Shown: positions 49,692 to 60,689 of the stretch, piece by piece
Position numbering within the stretch: the stretch's first letter is position 1
How the letters are laid out: each line of letters begins with the position of its first letter
From: Clytia hemisphaerica
Taxonomy: Eukaryota; Cnidaria; Hydrozoa; Leptothecata; Clytiidae
Length of the DNA stretch: 64,000 nt
Reading direction: 5' to 3'
Assembly (NCBI GenBank): GCA_902728285.1
Contig: CACVBU010000893.1
Location: 273,863 to 337,862, forward strand
Program-made: the position numbers and the translations under genes
Notes under the pieces: generated by a model
What the model was told of the DNA's origin: nothing
What the model saw: only the letters and a program-made list of their open reading frames with translations
Database searches by the model: none

Positions 49692-50179
49692 AAAAATAAC
49701 CTGGCGCTTTTTAATGAAATTAACATTTTCAAAAACTTTGAGAAATTGCCTAAAATTTGAGCCATAGATGATAAAATTTGAGCCAAGCCAACCTTGAAAA
49801 CTAATTTGAAGATCAACTTACCAAGAAAAAGATCTACGGGGGAGGCGAAACCCACCTAGATCCGCGCACTGCCGGACCTCAAACAATGACCCATTTACAT
49901 ATGCGTAATTGTTTTTACTTTAGCGTATAAACAAGGCCTTAAAAATCGAAGCGCTGTCTCGGGAATTGAATGACAAATATTGGTTGGTTGATTTTGGAGA
50001 TTTTGGCTGCTGCACGTTTTATTTTGTTTCCAACTTTCAAGTTTTAATTAATATTGTCTTGCGAACTTGATTGAGGTAACTCTCATCCTTGTTGTTGAAA
50101 TGTATCCTGTAGATGACTGATGTTGTTTTTTCTGAAAGCTAGATTTCCTAGTGTGACTAACTGCCTGTCTAGTTATTTT

Positions 50180-50887
50180 TGACATTTGAGAACCAAAAAA
50201 CTAAGGGCACTGAGAAGGGTGAGACATTTTTTATCAGAAGATCAAGCAAAACTTCTTATAAACTCCTATATTCTCTCACCATTTAACTATTGCCCATTAG
50301 TCTGGATGTTTTGCGGTAAAGGGGGTAGCAGCCTTATTGAGAAATGCCACCACAGAGCACTATGTGCTTTGAAAAACAAAACCATCTCGGAATATGACGA
50401 CTTATTAACTGACTGTAATGCGGTGAGTATTCATACACGAAACCTAAAACTTCTCCTCATGGAAGTATTTAAATCTACACATGGCCTTGGACCACGTATC
50501 ATGCATGGCATATTCACGGCATTGCAGTCACGCTATAAGCTTCGTTCTGGTCATACTCTTTCTCTTCCTCTATATAAAAAATACAATAGTGCATTTGGTG
50601 TTAACACATTTGACTTTAGAGCAGTTTCAACCTGGAACAAACTACCATCCTCTATTAAGTCGCTTGAAAATTTAGATTCCTTTAAAAATGCTCTAAAAAA
50701 TGTCTTACCTATCTGCACTTGTAAAAATTAGACATAGTTTTTTTTTTTTTCTCAGTTCTTTTTTTTTTTTCAATATATATATTTTTAATGTTTTTATGAC
50801 AGTTGGATTTGATTAGAAACTTACTTGTAATTTTCTAGATACCACCCAACTTAAAATAAAGAATAAAAAAAAACAAAAAAAAAAAAC
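50180..50887 (+). pseudogene. 5'-truncated non-LTR retrotransposon (end of reverse-transcriptase ORF plus 3' tail)
   Basis: An open frame (50186-50731, about 180 residues, no true start codon) matches the region after the catalytic core of LINE reverse transcriptases: LRRVRHFLSEDQAKLLINSY, SPFNYCPLVWMF, HHRALCALKNKT, and near the end VNTFDFRAVSTWNKLPSSIK with LENLDSFKNALK. The frame is intact to its stop, so insertion is fairly recent. It is followed by a T-rich stretch, AATAAA-like words near 50855 and an A-rich tail ending about 50887. No YxDD catalytic motif is present, so it cannot act by itself. CR1/Jockey-like by appearance; clade not resolved. Confidence 0.8.
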
Positions 50888-52305
50888 ATTAAAAATCAGT
50901 TATCAAGGGTCCCCCCTTGATTAATTGTAGAAAAAAGTACCATGTCCGCCATCATGGATTTGAGGGTGTTTCCATCTTCGTGGGGGTGGGTTTTTTTTTG
51001 GTGATTCCTGACATGTTCCTGGACCTTATATTGTGCAAAATTTCATCTCTACACCATTTTTGTCTGGGTAGTTATGCAATTCTACCTGACTATTATGTAA
51101 ATGATGACGCTATTTTGAAAACATTTAAATGCTCCAAGAGAGGTGTTATGTTAGAGTTACACTATTTTCATCAAAAATACGAGATAGGGAATAAAAATAT
51201 TGATATTATATTAATAAAATACAAACCTTTGAAGCTATTTAGTCAATTTTTGTTATCATACCCAAGGTGGTGCAGGAGATATAATGAGATATGATATAGC
51301 GATTGTGAAATAGCTATTTTCCTGTCAGGGGCTGTTTAAAGATGAGATCAATATTTTTAACACATATGTATTTTGTATAACATATGTAACATGCCAATGA
51401 CATTGAAAAGGTAACTGCTATTAACATGCGTGACTTATGTGTAATGTATAATACAAGTATTACAGGTCAGGTCCGTGTTATACAAGGCAAGCATGTGGAT
51501 AGATTTTGACCTTAAAAAAGGTTCAAGACCAATAAAATACATTCAGAATGATATTTCTAACGATCACAAGTGTTTTTCAAACATTTTCTTTGTCTTTTAC
51601 AGCAATTAAAGCTGACCTGTCAGCACTGACCTGCGTCCTGTGTCCTGCCTCCTGGGTCCTGTCTCCTGCGTTTCTAACCAACCGACAAAAAACTCCGTTC
51701 GAAAAAGTTCGACAAATTTGACAAAAAACTCCGCTCGAAAAAGTTCGACAACAAAAAATGACCTCCTTTGGGTACTACCGTGGACGGTACCTGGGGGTCC
51801 CAGCCGGGGTTCAGGGGAGTTTGATCCGTGCCCACTGGTGAGAGGGGATGTGAGGGTACACGCCTGTACCAGCTGGGGTGCTTCAAAGTTCCTCAAAGTG
51901 TCGTCAAAGGCCGGCAAAAAGTGCGATCGAATTAAGCGCAAGTGGAGCGGCCTTCAGTTGCTCGGGTTCTCTCAAATTTTTGTTCGATTAAACTTGACAA
52001 TGTAATCGAACTAATCGAACTGTCGAGGTCTCTTTAAAAAAAGTTCGTTTAAGTTCGATTTCAGTAATCAAACTTAATCGAACTTTGTATTTTGAGAAAT
52101 TTGTGAGTATTCGATTAAAGTTCGACAACCAAACTTAGTCGAACATTAATTGCCCAACAAAGTATGATTAAGTTCGACAAAGTTCGATTAAAAATACCGT
52201 TCGATTGGTTCGATTAATTACGTCTGGGATAAAGCAAAACGAAAAGGTATATACTCCTTTAGGCAAACTAATAATTACTCCACACTGCAGTGGATGCAAG
52301 TAAAG

Positions 52306-52530
52306 CTTACCGTGAGATTGGGTAACTTGCATCAGTGGAGGCAACATGCATAGCCCTTAAATGAAAGACCTGGCTGGTCATTAAAATACAAAATTAAATC
52401 AAAACAAAAATGATAAAGTAAAGCTGCGAGCGGAGCTGCGTAGTTGTACTTTAATGACCAGCCAAGTCTTTTATTTGAGGGCTATGCATGTTAGCCTCCA
52501 CTGATGCAAGTTACCCAATCTCAGGGTACT
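52306..52530. mobile_element. Foldback MITE of the ATGCAAGTTACC family
   Basis: GGTAACTTGCATCAGTGGAG (left) and CTCCACTGATGCAAGTTACC (right) pair, continuing through ATGCATAGCCC / GGGCTATGCAT and CTGGCTGGTCATTAAA. The centre reads AGCTGCGAGCGGAGCTGCG. Decayed copies lie at about 41125-41610 and 54050-54120. Confidence 0.7.
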
Positions 52531-52960
52531 ACCTATAAATGAGTTTTCTTCAAATAGGCACAGTTAACATTCTTCCAAAAGAGCACGCGATAATGCTGCG
52601 AATCTTCCTGTGCAACGCCCTATAAAGTATTATTAGCTTGAGTATTAGAGTTTTCTTTCTGTAATACAGAGCAGATAATTTCCAGCTCAAATTGGTAGAC
52701 TTAGATGTGACAGATCATTTCGATGGAAGTTGTTGGAATGTGAATGTTTTGTCGATGATGACAGTGCGGTTATTAATTATGCTAGATCTGACAAAATTGA
52801 TGTTTGTGAGTGCACTTTATAGTTTTGATTACCATTGAAGAATCATTATCTGGTTTTCATGTTACTAAATGCTGTTTTAGAGTTTTAGAGCTAGCCATCA
52901 ATACTCTGGCGGCATAAGATAGCCTGACCCGAAAATGTTTTGGGTACATGTTTATGTCTA

Positions 52961-53779
52961 TTGTAGCCAGACAATCTCAATCGAACGGAATCGACGATCG
53001 AACCAGTCGAACCAAATCGAGCGCAATTGACCGATTGAAATTCGATTGTCGAACGCAGTAGAATCTAAATCTAATATTACCGCAATTTTCAGATTCGATT
53101 GATATTCGATTGCGTTCGATTGATGTTCGATTAGGATTCCTTTGCGTTCGATTTCGGGTACAGACATCATATTCTTTTCAGAGTGGTTAGAGATCAGTGC
53201 TCACGATGCTTTATGTCAAATTCAAAAGACCGGAAGTATTACGGGTAATCAAATTTCGAGCCACCATCACCAGGTCACTAAGCTGACTACCCATAGCTTC
53301 AGCCAGGTTTCTAGCTCCCCCCAAAAAATTTCCTTTTGCTAGGTCCCCTATATATGCGAGTACAGTAAGACTGATAAATGAAAACTAAATTTTACTTGTA
53401 TTAATATTTACGTTTACAAATCTTTTGCTTTTTATATTTGATTTAATAGTAAGATAAGAGATCTTTTGAAATCCGCTGAACAGCCCCCAGAGTCTCAGTC
53501 AGATCATCTAGGCTCCCCCCAACAATCTAGCTCCCCCCAAATATTTTGGTAATTTTAGCTCCCAGGCTCTTTAAAGGCCAAAATATTTCTTAGCCCCTCC
53601 AAAAAATAAGGGGGGAGGCTGATGCTATGCTACCAGACGATCTCAATCGAACCAGAATTTTTACGTTCGATTGAGATTTGATTGCGTTTGACAATCGAAT
53701 TTCAATCGGTTGATTGCGTTCGATTTGGCTCGACTGGTTCGATCGTCGATTCTGTTCGATTGAGATTGTCTGGTTGTAG
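52961..53779. mobile_element. Shorter CCAGAC-ended element with 6-bp target duplication
   Basis: TTGTAG flanks at 52961-52966 and 53774-53779. Ends CCAGACAATCTCAATCGAAC and GTTCGATTGAGATTGTCTGG are inverted, and the arms continue with TCGACGATCGAACCAGTCGA-type pairing for about 90 bp. A nested extra left end, CCAGACGATCTCAATCGAAC, begins at 53632. The termini and duplication size match 48416-52233. Confidence 0.8.
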
Positions 53780-54049
53780 TCTATTGCAGATGATAAAATA
53801 AAAAGGAAGTTGATTCTTGGTGGGTGGCCTATCTAGGAGTGAGGACAATCTATGTACAGTCATTTAGGAGAACGGTCTGATATTGAATAATTAATTACTA
53901 CAGCATAAGTTTTTTAATGATAGTGACATCTAATTTACTTGTTTTCTAATAGACAGCTGTTGCTTAGAAACAAAATAATTTATCCATTTTTTACTGTTTG
54001 GAGTAAGTTATATTATGATGTATATAGTAATACTCATGAAATCGGGTAG

Positions 54050-54120
54050 CTAACTTGCATCACTAGAGGGAAACATGCATAGGCCTCAAATTCACTTGTC
54101 TGGTCATGGTTTCCTCACCT
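54050..54120 (-). repeat. Decayed arm of the ATGCAAGTTACC foldback family
   Basis: GGTAGCTAACTTGCATCACT, AACATGCATAGGCCTCAAAT and CTGGTCATGG match in order the left arm of 52306-52530. Confidence 0.45.
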
Positions 54121-54197
54121 TGTATAAGAAAATGAAGTAAAAACAAACATGTAATTAATTTTAACAAACTGCATTATATTTGGACGTCAAAATAAGT

Positions 54198-54660
54198 GTT
54201 TAAAAGTCAAGACATTCAAAACCATAATTGAACCGATTCTTCTAAATGGTTCTGAGACATGGACACTCTCAAAGCTGCAAGAAAAATGATTAGACGGAAC
54301 ATACACACACTTGCTTGAAAATAAAAATCTTTTGTGGAAGAACCATCCCACACTTCTTCAGATTTATGAAAATATTACTAGAATTTCTAAAGTTTAAAAA
54401 ACGGAGAATTCAATTTTGGGGACACTGCTATCGTGCTGGGCACGAGATAATTTCCTCTTTTCTTCTTTGGAGACCCACAAACACAATTCATCAGGGCAGA
54501 AGACTCTCATTTCCTGATGTTCTATCTAGGGACACAGACATACCAAAACAATATCTCAGGCTTTTCCAGGAACAAATAAGTAGGAGAGCGACGAATCACT
54601 CATGTAACAAAGACAACGCGTGCGAAGCATGCAAAATTTTTACGAAATCGCGCACGTGAA
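54198..54660 (+). pseudogene. Decayed LINE reverse-transcriptase C-terminal fragment
   Basis: Translation in one frame gives TIIEPILLNGSETWTLSKLQ, a stop, then LDGTYTHLL, WKNHPTL, IYENITRISKV and a stop; another frame then gives RRIQFWGHCYRA...ISSFLLWRPTN and a QGRR block. This order (GSETWTL, LDGTYTRML, GHCxR, LWxPT, GRR) is a familiar post-RT region of non-LTR elements. It has a frameshift and stops, so it is dead. It differs from the fragment at 50180-50887. Confidence 0.75.
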
Positions 54661-55530
54661 CCAATTTTAGCGTGCGAGATTTCGTACAAAACACCCTTAG
54701 ATATTTTTCTATAGAATCAAAGTATAATTGACGCGCGCAATTTTTCGCCATACGAGATTGACGAGCGTTTTACTAAGCGCGAACACGATCGCGCACGTCT
54801 TATTGAAAAGCATGGATCTTGGAACAGTAATGAGGGATACGGTACAATAAGTCCAATCGTACAGTTCCCATCTGGTTGCAATTGTCGAGAGCTTCTCTCT
54901 GAATCTGTGCTGAATCTCAGGCATCGTCTCTTTAATCTTTGGTAATAATGGTAGCTCGAGTGCTATCCCTAACTGTAAATTGCAAGGCTAAAATCCAAAA
55001 ACGTCATTATATGTTAAATTTAGTTGGAATTTGGATCCTGACCTAAGAATACCGTAAGAATATTTTAACATGATTTTCCATGATAAAATAGAAAAGCAAC
55101 ATTCTTATAATAATAGAGTGTATAAAGACTTCTTCAGCTGTATAATTAAAAATTAAGCAAAACTACTGGCTGACTCAAAAAACTTTTCTGGTCTGAAATC
55201 TGTTTATTTTTAGCTGGAATGGAAACAAGTAATGCCCTGTCAAGCGTTTTGGAATGGTACAGATTGTATTACCTATTTTAAACCAGCTGTTCTACCTTTG
55301 CATGGTTTCAAAGTTTTAATCTCAACTAAGCTATGGTTTTAAATTTTGTTACCTTACAGACAAGTACTAAAAAAATGCTTCTTGGGGTCTATTCTAGTGT
55401 ACTTTCTCTCCAGTCGATGATATTTGAAATTCTATTTTTTTTCATTTTGATAAACATTTTATTCGGTATTGGTTTTTTGGACCACCCCACTATAAAAACT
55501 TTTGTGGCGGTCGTCTGTTTCTTTGTCGTT

Positions 55531-56239
55531 CGGTCGTTCTTTCGTTCGTTCGTTCGTTCGTTCGTTCGTTCGTTCGTTCGTTTCGTTTTCGTTTTCGTTC
55601 GTCGTTCGTTTGTTCGTTCGTTCGTTCGTTTCGTTTTCGTCGTTCGTTCGTTCGTTCGTTCGTTCGTTCGTTCGTTCGTTCGTTCGTTCGTTCGTTCGTT
55701 CGTTCGTTCGTTCGTTCGTTCGTTCGTTCGTTCGTTCGTTCGTTCGTTCGTTCGTTCGTTCGTTCGTTCGTTCGTTCGTTCGTTCGTTCGTTCGTTCGTT
55801 CGTTCGTTCGTTCGTTCGTTCGTTCGTTCGTTCGTTCGTTCGTTCGTTCGTTCGTTCGTTCGTTCGTTCGTTCGTTCGTTCGTTCGTTCGTTCGTTCGTT
55901 CGTTCGTTCGTTCGTTCGTTCGTTCGTTCGTTCGTTCGTTCGTTCGTTCGTTCGTTCGTTCGTTCGTTCGTTCGTTCGTTCGTTCGTTCGTTCGTTCGTT
56001 CGTTCGTTCGTTCGTTCGTTCGTTCGTTCGTTCGTTTCGTTCGTTCGTTCGTTCGTTCGTTCGTTCGTTCGTTCGTTCGTTCGTTCGTTCGTTCGTTCGT
56101 TCGTTCGTTCGTTCGTTCGTTCGTTCGTTCGTTCGTTCGTTCGTTCGTTCGTTCGTTCGTTCGTTCGTTTCGTTCGTTCGTTCGTTCGTTCGTTCGTTCG
56201 TTCGTTCGTTCGTTCGTTCGTTCGTTCGTTCGTTCGTTT
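55531..56239. repeat. (TTCG)n microsatellite, about 0.7 kb
   Basis: An almost pure array of the tetranucleotide, with variant units near 55580-55640 (GTTTCGTTTTCG) and single inserted T bases near 56034 and 56170 that shift the phase. Because four is not a multiple of three and no frame of the unit holds a stop, long frames appear on both strands (repeats of VRSF and of NERT). These are artefacts. Confidence 0.97.
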
Positions 56240-56249
56240 GTTATTAGCT

Positions 56250-56830
56250 TTCCTCATGATTGGTTCGTTAGTTTTTTCTGATTTTTTGCAAAGATGCATA
56301 ACTATAAACCCTCGAATGTGACGGAGCCCGATTTTCAACAAAAAAAATTTTTGGCCAAATTTGGGCCAAAAAACGGCTAAAAAACGGGTTTTTTGGACTT
56401 TGTGAAAAATTAGGTCGTTAATTTTTTCTGATTTTTTGCATGAAAAGGGTACCATCGCAAAAAAATTTTATTGGCTCAAGAAACGCATGTTTATCTATAA
56501 GAATCACTATTAATAAGCATACATCAATGTTCTTAGTCAAATTACTCAATTTTTTAATGAGATTTTTGCTCAGGAGGGCTTAATTTTAAAGAATATGTGT
56601 GTTTCGACATGAAATTTTGGTTGCTTGGCTTGTTTTTATAGAAAAGCTGGCCAAATTCGATATTTTTTTATAAGCACACTATCAATTACTTAGGTATTAG
56701 CTTTTCTCGAGATTGGCTCTTTTATTCTTTATGATTTTTTGCACAAAGGTGCATAACTATAAACCCTCAAATGTGACGGAGCTCGATTCTTGGAAAAATA
56801 ATTTTGGGGTAAATTTCAGCTAAAAAGAGA
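56250..56830 (+). repeat. Direct duplication of a ~120-bp segment
   Basis: GCATAACTATAAACCCTC(G/A)A followed by ATGTGACGGAGC(C/T)CGATT occurs at about 56295 and again at about 56750, each preceded by a TTAGCTTTTC/TCCT...GATTGG segment. Offset about 447 bp. May be a tandem repeat of longer unit, now diverged. Confidence 0.6.
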
Positions 56831-57950
56831 GATGTTTTTGCTCTCGAAGTCTTGAATATGAAAGAATATTTCAAGAGCATGAAATTTTGGTTTCTAAACG
56901 TGTTTTTTTATAAGAAACAAACAACTAATTTTAATAGATCGTCACTATTTGTGTTCTGAATGATTGTTTAATGGTCACGCTTATGTAGATATCAATTATA
57001 TATGTGTTAAATGCATAACCAGGTAGGTCCATAAAAGTATCACTTGTTATTATTTAATCTTTTAGAATCTCCTGGCTTCCTTTACTAGCTACCCCAAACT
57101 AGGAATTTAAGAAGAAAATTTTTATTTCTGTTTTGATTTGAAAGTTATATTAGTTGTATACTACCTTAAAGGAAGAAATATACTATATAACAACATACTT
57201 TCTCACTTTTAATAAATATTTCATTATTTAGTATTTTTTTTATATTGCTTATCGTTTTTAGCTGGGACGTTGCCACATCTAACTCCAAATCCTTTAACGC
57301 CTTGTATCTCTTAGTCATTTTCCATCGTATTGATCAACTTATCCCTATTCCGTAGCCAGTAGCAGTAGTTACACTCCGGTCATTATTCTTTAGAGCAACT
57401 ATCCCCTATTTGTTTAATTATTTGATTTTAATTAGTTTTGAGTTATTCTAATGATATTTTATATATTTACTACTCCTGGACATTCTGCAATTCCAAGTCA
57501 TACTCTTGTGTCACTCTTACATCCCTCGTCAATCGTATTTACTCTACAAATTTCCTAGATCTAACAGCCTACCTAGCGTCCTGGTCTGGTCGTACTTTAT
57601 TTTACTGTCCATGGAGGAATTAGTTCTATTAGTTGTTATCAATAGTTGTATCAATTTTGTAGTATTTTATAGCTTAATCTAAATTCAAACTTTGGTTTTA
57701 CACCGGTCTTGCACAAGCCACTAGCACTACGTTCACTCAGTCTACTTTTGCCAAGCTCATATTACTCTACAACGGTATTTGATCGAACGTACTTGGATTT
57801 ACCAACTTTTAGCTTTCTAGTCTCTAGTTACAACCGGTCTCAGTATTTTTAATGAACATCATATTTTTTATACGCTACATATATATTTATCATACTCAAT
57901 TTCCAGGTGAAGAGCCAATTGTAAAACTTTGGAGATACTGTGAAATATAT
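56831..57950. other. Gene-free AT-rich stretch
   Basis: Nothing recognisable: no domain-bearing frame, no inverted-repeat element. Confidence 0.5.
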
Positions 57951-57951
57951 C

Positions 57952-57989
<38 letters not shown>

Positions 57990-58195
57990 ATTTTGGCGGA
58001 AAGAAAATTTGGCGGATTTGGCAGATTTGACTAAAATCCGCCAAATTAAGTTCCCGCCAAAATTTCTTTTTCCGCCATCCGCCAAATTAAATTCCCGCCA
58101 AATTTAGTTTTTTCGTCCATCCGCCAAATTAAATTCCCTATGAAAAAACTTTTTTCGCCATCCGCCAAATTAAATTCCCGCCAAAATTTCTTCCT
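57950..58195. repeat. (ATT)n tract followed by CCGCCAAATTAAATTCCCGCC minisatellite
   Basis: About 12 ATT units (57953-57988), then GCGGAAAG and TTGGCGG words in inverted sense, then four units of 41-42 bp starting near 58038, 58079, 58121 and 58162 with core CCGCCAAATTAAATTCCCGC. The inverted first part lets the block fold back. Confidence 0.75.
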
Positions 58196-58335
58196 TTAAG
58201 TGAAGTGGTGAGTTTTAGTAAGTTCCCAGCAGGGTTAGGAAAGGTAAGAGTAAGACATTTTTCAAAAATCGAACAAAATTTTCCCAAAAAGTCTCTTAAA
58301 GGGGCACTTTTTTAATTGAGAATTTGGTCTCTCTA

Positions 58336-58519
58336 AAGGCCGGTCTCCACTTGCGCACGCTCACTTTTTCAAGCAAAGATCTGACGTAACTGTTGAAAAA
58401 ATTTGAAATGTCATCAACTTTTTTTTCGAATGCGCTGCAATTTTATGATCTTTTTTCTAAGCAAAAAGGATTGAAGCCAAAAGATGCGATCGCAGTGTGC
58501 GCAAGTGGAAGCCGGCCTT
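58336..58519. mobile_element. 184-bp MITE with AAGGCCGG ends
   Basis: AAGGCCGGTCTCCACTTGCG and the inverted CGCAAGTGGAAGCCGGCCTT form 20+ bp termini. Non-coding. Target duplication is not clear. It lies about 150 bp upstream of the LRAT-like gene, so it may be in that gene's promoter region. Confidence 0.7.
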
Positions 58520-58658
58520 GTTTTCTGAGGTCCCGTTCGCACATTCCCTTATCTGCCAACCCTAGTACTCCCTCTGGGGGTAAGTTTTGGCGTTTTTTTG
58601 CTAACACATCCTAATGTTATGAACTGCTGTGCTTACAAGAGGAACATACTTTTTTCGT

Positions 58659-58660
58659 AG
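58659..58660 (+). promoter_or_regulatory. 3' splice acceptor just before the LRAT-like ATG
   Basis: ACTTTTTTCGTAG ends five bases before the ATG at 58666. With no upstream coding exon visible, it may be a cis-spliced 5' UTR exon end or a spliced-leader trans-splice site. Confidence 0.4.
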
Positions 58661-58665
58661 AAAAA

Positions 58666-59292
58666 ATGTCGTCTTTTCGTTCTGTTTCTCCTGGCAAGAA
58701 AGGTGGAAAATGGAGTGGGAAACTTTACTTTGATTCAGACGCATCTGGCAAGAGCGATGATACTGCTGGTTACTACATAACGGATGAGAAACTTCAAGTT
58801 ACATTAAAACATTTGATCAGAACCGATGAAAAGATCAATCATGTTTGGATTTATACAACTCCTTTATTTAAAAACCAATGGAGTCATGTTATCATGTATC
58901 ATGCTTATGTTGTTATGGAAACAAATACACATTGGTGGTCCCTTGAAAAGAATTCAGAGAATTTGGTCCTACAACGCAGTAAAACGCTTGAATACGTTAA
59001 GGATTATTGTCAAGGAAAAAAGAGAAATGTTTTGAAAAACAAATCTGAACCTGAACTCTGGAAACACCGGGAGAGCGATTTCTCTTTATTACAGCTCTTT
59101 CAAAACTTATGGCAAAAGGATGAACTCAACAGTAATTTTGACTTGATGATGCGTAATTGCCAAGGGTTTGCAAGAAGAATATTCAATTCTTGCTCTATTT
59201 CAAAGAAAAAGTACCCCATTGATTGTTTTGATCCTTCCGAGCTCGCATCGAAACAAACAGAACTAAAAGTGATACCTCTAATGGGAGCTTAA
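58666..59292 (+). CDS. Permuted papain-fold (LRAT/NlpC-like) protein, single exon
   Basis: A 208-residue single-exon frame. His79 (IMYHAYVVMET) starts a beta-hairpin that continues into a WWSLEKN segment, and residues 164-169 read NCQGFA followed by RRIF. A His early and an Asn-Cys-x-x-Phe-Ala later is the order of catalytic residues in the permuted papain/LRAT/NlpC-P60 fold, where the Cys is nucleophile for acyl transfer or (de)amidation/thiol-protease chemistry. Which reaction applies here cannot be told. No signal peptide or membrane segment; the N-terminus is Ser/Lys/Gly-rich. Proteins like this are common as lineage-expanded families in cnidarians (recollection, unchecked). An acceptor-like TTTTTTCGTAG ends 5 nt before the ATG. 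Two AATAAA words follow the stop (59298, 59309). Confidence 0.6.
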   Translation: MSSFRSVSPGKKGGKWSGKLYFDSDASGKSDDTAGYYITDEKLQVTLKHLIRTDEKINHVWIYTTPLFKNQWSHVIMYHAYVVMETNTHWWSLEKNSENLVLQRSKTLEYVKDYCQGKKRNVLKNKSEPELWKHRESDFSLLQLFQNLWQKDELNSNFDLMMRNCQGFARRIFNSCSISKKKYPIDCFDPSELASKQTELKVIPLMGA

Positions 59293-59297
59293 CCTTT

Positions 59298-59314
59298 AAT
59301 AAAGCTATAATAAA
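59298..59314 (+). terminator. Poly(A) signals of the LRAT-like gene
   Basis: Two AATAAA hexamers at 59298-59303 and 59309-59314, starting 6 nt after the stop, followed by a T-rich stretch. Such a short 3' UTR is compatible with hydrozoan-type compact genes. Confidence 0.65.
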
Positions 59315-59891
59315 AGTTTTGTTTTATATATTTTACCAAGCATACATGTTCATTTCAGAGTCTGGAAAGGCTTGTGACGACGTCATCACAAAACTTTCAA
59401 CCTCCATAACTTTTGATTGGAAAATTTTCAAGGCATGTTTTATAACTCAATTTTCATCAGCATTTCATGCTCTTTCCGCTGAATCTATCAGATTTTGAAT
59501 ATCTTCAGAAAATTAATTTTTTGCCCAGCCACCTGATGACGTCATCTGGCAGGTGGCCAGGTAGGAAAATTTGGTGTTACTGTTTAAAATTAAGTTTTAG
59601 ACCCATTAAGTATCATCTGTGCCAAAATTCATGCTTTTATCACCATCTGAAGTATTCTTACGTTTTTATTTGCTACCAGACCTCACTATTTGATTTCATT
59701 TCTGAACACTCATGTTGACCCTTGAAGCTACACCTTGATACACAGTAAATTTATTCCATGGACACGGCAGCTTTTCACAATTATCTTTCAGCCAATGTAT
59801 TGAAAGAGTCCAATATATTATAATATAATATTTTTTTCTTTTGAATGTATGTAGTCCAAGATATGGTTGTTTCTTTTTTCTCAATGATTTT

Positions 59892-59977
59892 AATTAGATT
59901 TTTAGAAATTTAAACGCCAACAACGGAAATGATTAATTAGATTTTTAGAAATTTAAACGCCAACAACGGAAATGACC
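59892..59977 (+). repeat. Exact 43-bp tandem duplication
   Basis: The segment AATTAGATTTTTAGAAATTT, continuing AAACGCCAACAACGGAAATGA, occurs twice in direct order with period 43 and no or nearly no differences, so it is recent. Confidence 0.8.
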
Positions 59978-60689
59978 AGCTTTCTTCCCACCAGGTAACT
60001 TTTTCTTATCAAAGTGATGCAAAGACATATATCTTTTGGACAGCTTTTGCCTACTTGCCTACTTTTAAGTGTGCTGACATTTTAAAGCTTTTGTTTTGTT
60101 GATTATGTGATATGGTTTCGTCAAGCCAGTTCAAATACGCGTTATGTATTCTTGCTTTTATTCTTGATATTAGTATACGCTCTTACTTATTAATTTTACA
60201 ATTTTATAACAAGAACAATGATAAAAAATTTTATATTAGTTTATTGAGATTAATTTTAATACTTTAGATTTTTAGATTTTAGATCTTTTAGATTTTCAAA
60301 GATTTTGATCTTATTTTTAGTAGTTTTGTTCATCTTGATTTTTTAGGCAAAATAATTTTTAGTACTTCATTTTTTTATAGGAAAAGTTTTATTACAAAAA
60401 ATCTAGTTTAAGAACGCCAAAAAATGACAACAATTTGAAAATAACCCTGAAAGTATACTTATAAATTACAGTGGTGGTGGTGGTGAAAATTTACCAATAA
60501 CTTGGTAAACAATGTAAGACCAATCCTGTTCACACATGATATGCGAAGAATCTCTGTTTGATAATTTTTTGTCTGAAGATTGGGGTGGGGTGAAAAACGA
60601 TAACAAAGTTTTGACTTTCATTTTGATTTCCACCTATGCGATTGTCAAGCCACTATGTTGTACTCTTATAAAATTATTTTTCATTTTTT

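Larger units (their letters stand above)
48416..52233. mobile_element. CCAGAC-ended element with TCGAAC-rich arms, 6-bp target duplication
   Basis: GATAAA flanks both sides (48416-48421 and 52228-52233). The element starts CCAGACGTAATTAATCGAAC and ends GTTCGATTAATTACGTCTGG. Both arms contain dense TCGAAC/TTCGATTAA words, then CAGGAGACAGGACACAGGAC (left) and its inverted partner near 51630-51680. The 3.8-kb body is a nest: a second inverted pair (CTACAATTAATCAAGGGGGG at 48880 and its reverse near 50938), a 604-bp palindrome (49088-49691), and a LINE fragment (50180-50887). Superfamily not assigned; same family as 52961-53779. Confidence 0.8.

Noticed and set aside
50917..51294. 125-codon plus-strand frame after the LINE tail
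   Set aside because: Crosses the nested inverted-repeat end; no domain.
51606..52005. Overlapping frames on both strands (111 and 121 codons)
   Set aside because: They run through the right arm of the CCAGAC-ended transposon; composition is driven by TTCGAA words.
55333..56455. Long frames of VRSF or NERT repeats on both strands (259-321 codons)
   Set aside because: They are read-through of a (TTCG)n microsatellite with no stop codon in any frame; no gene context.
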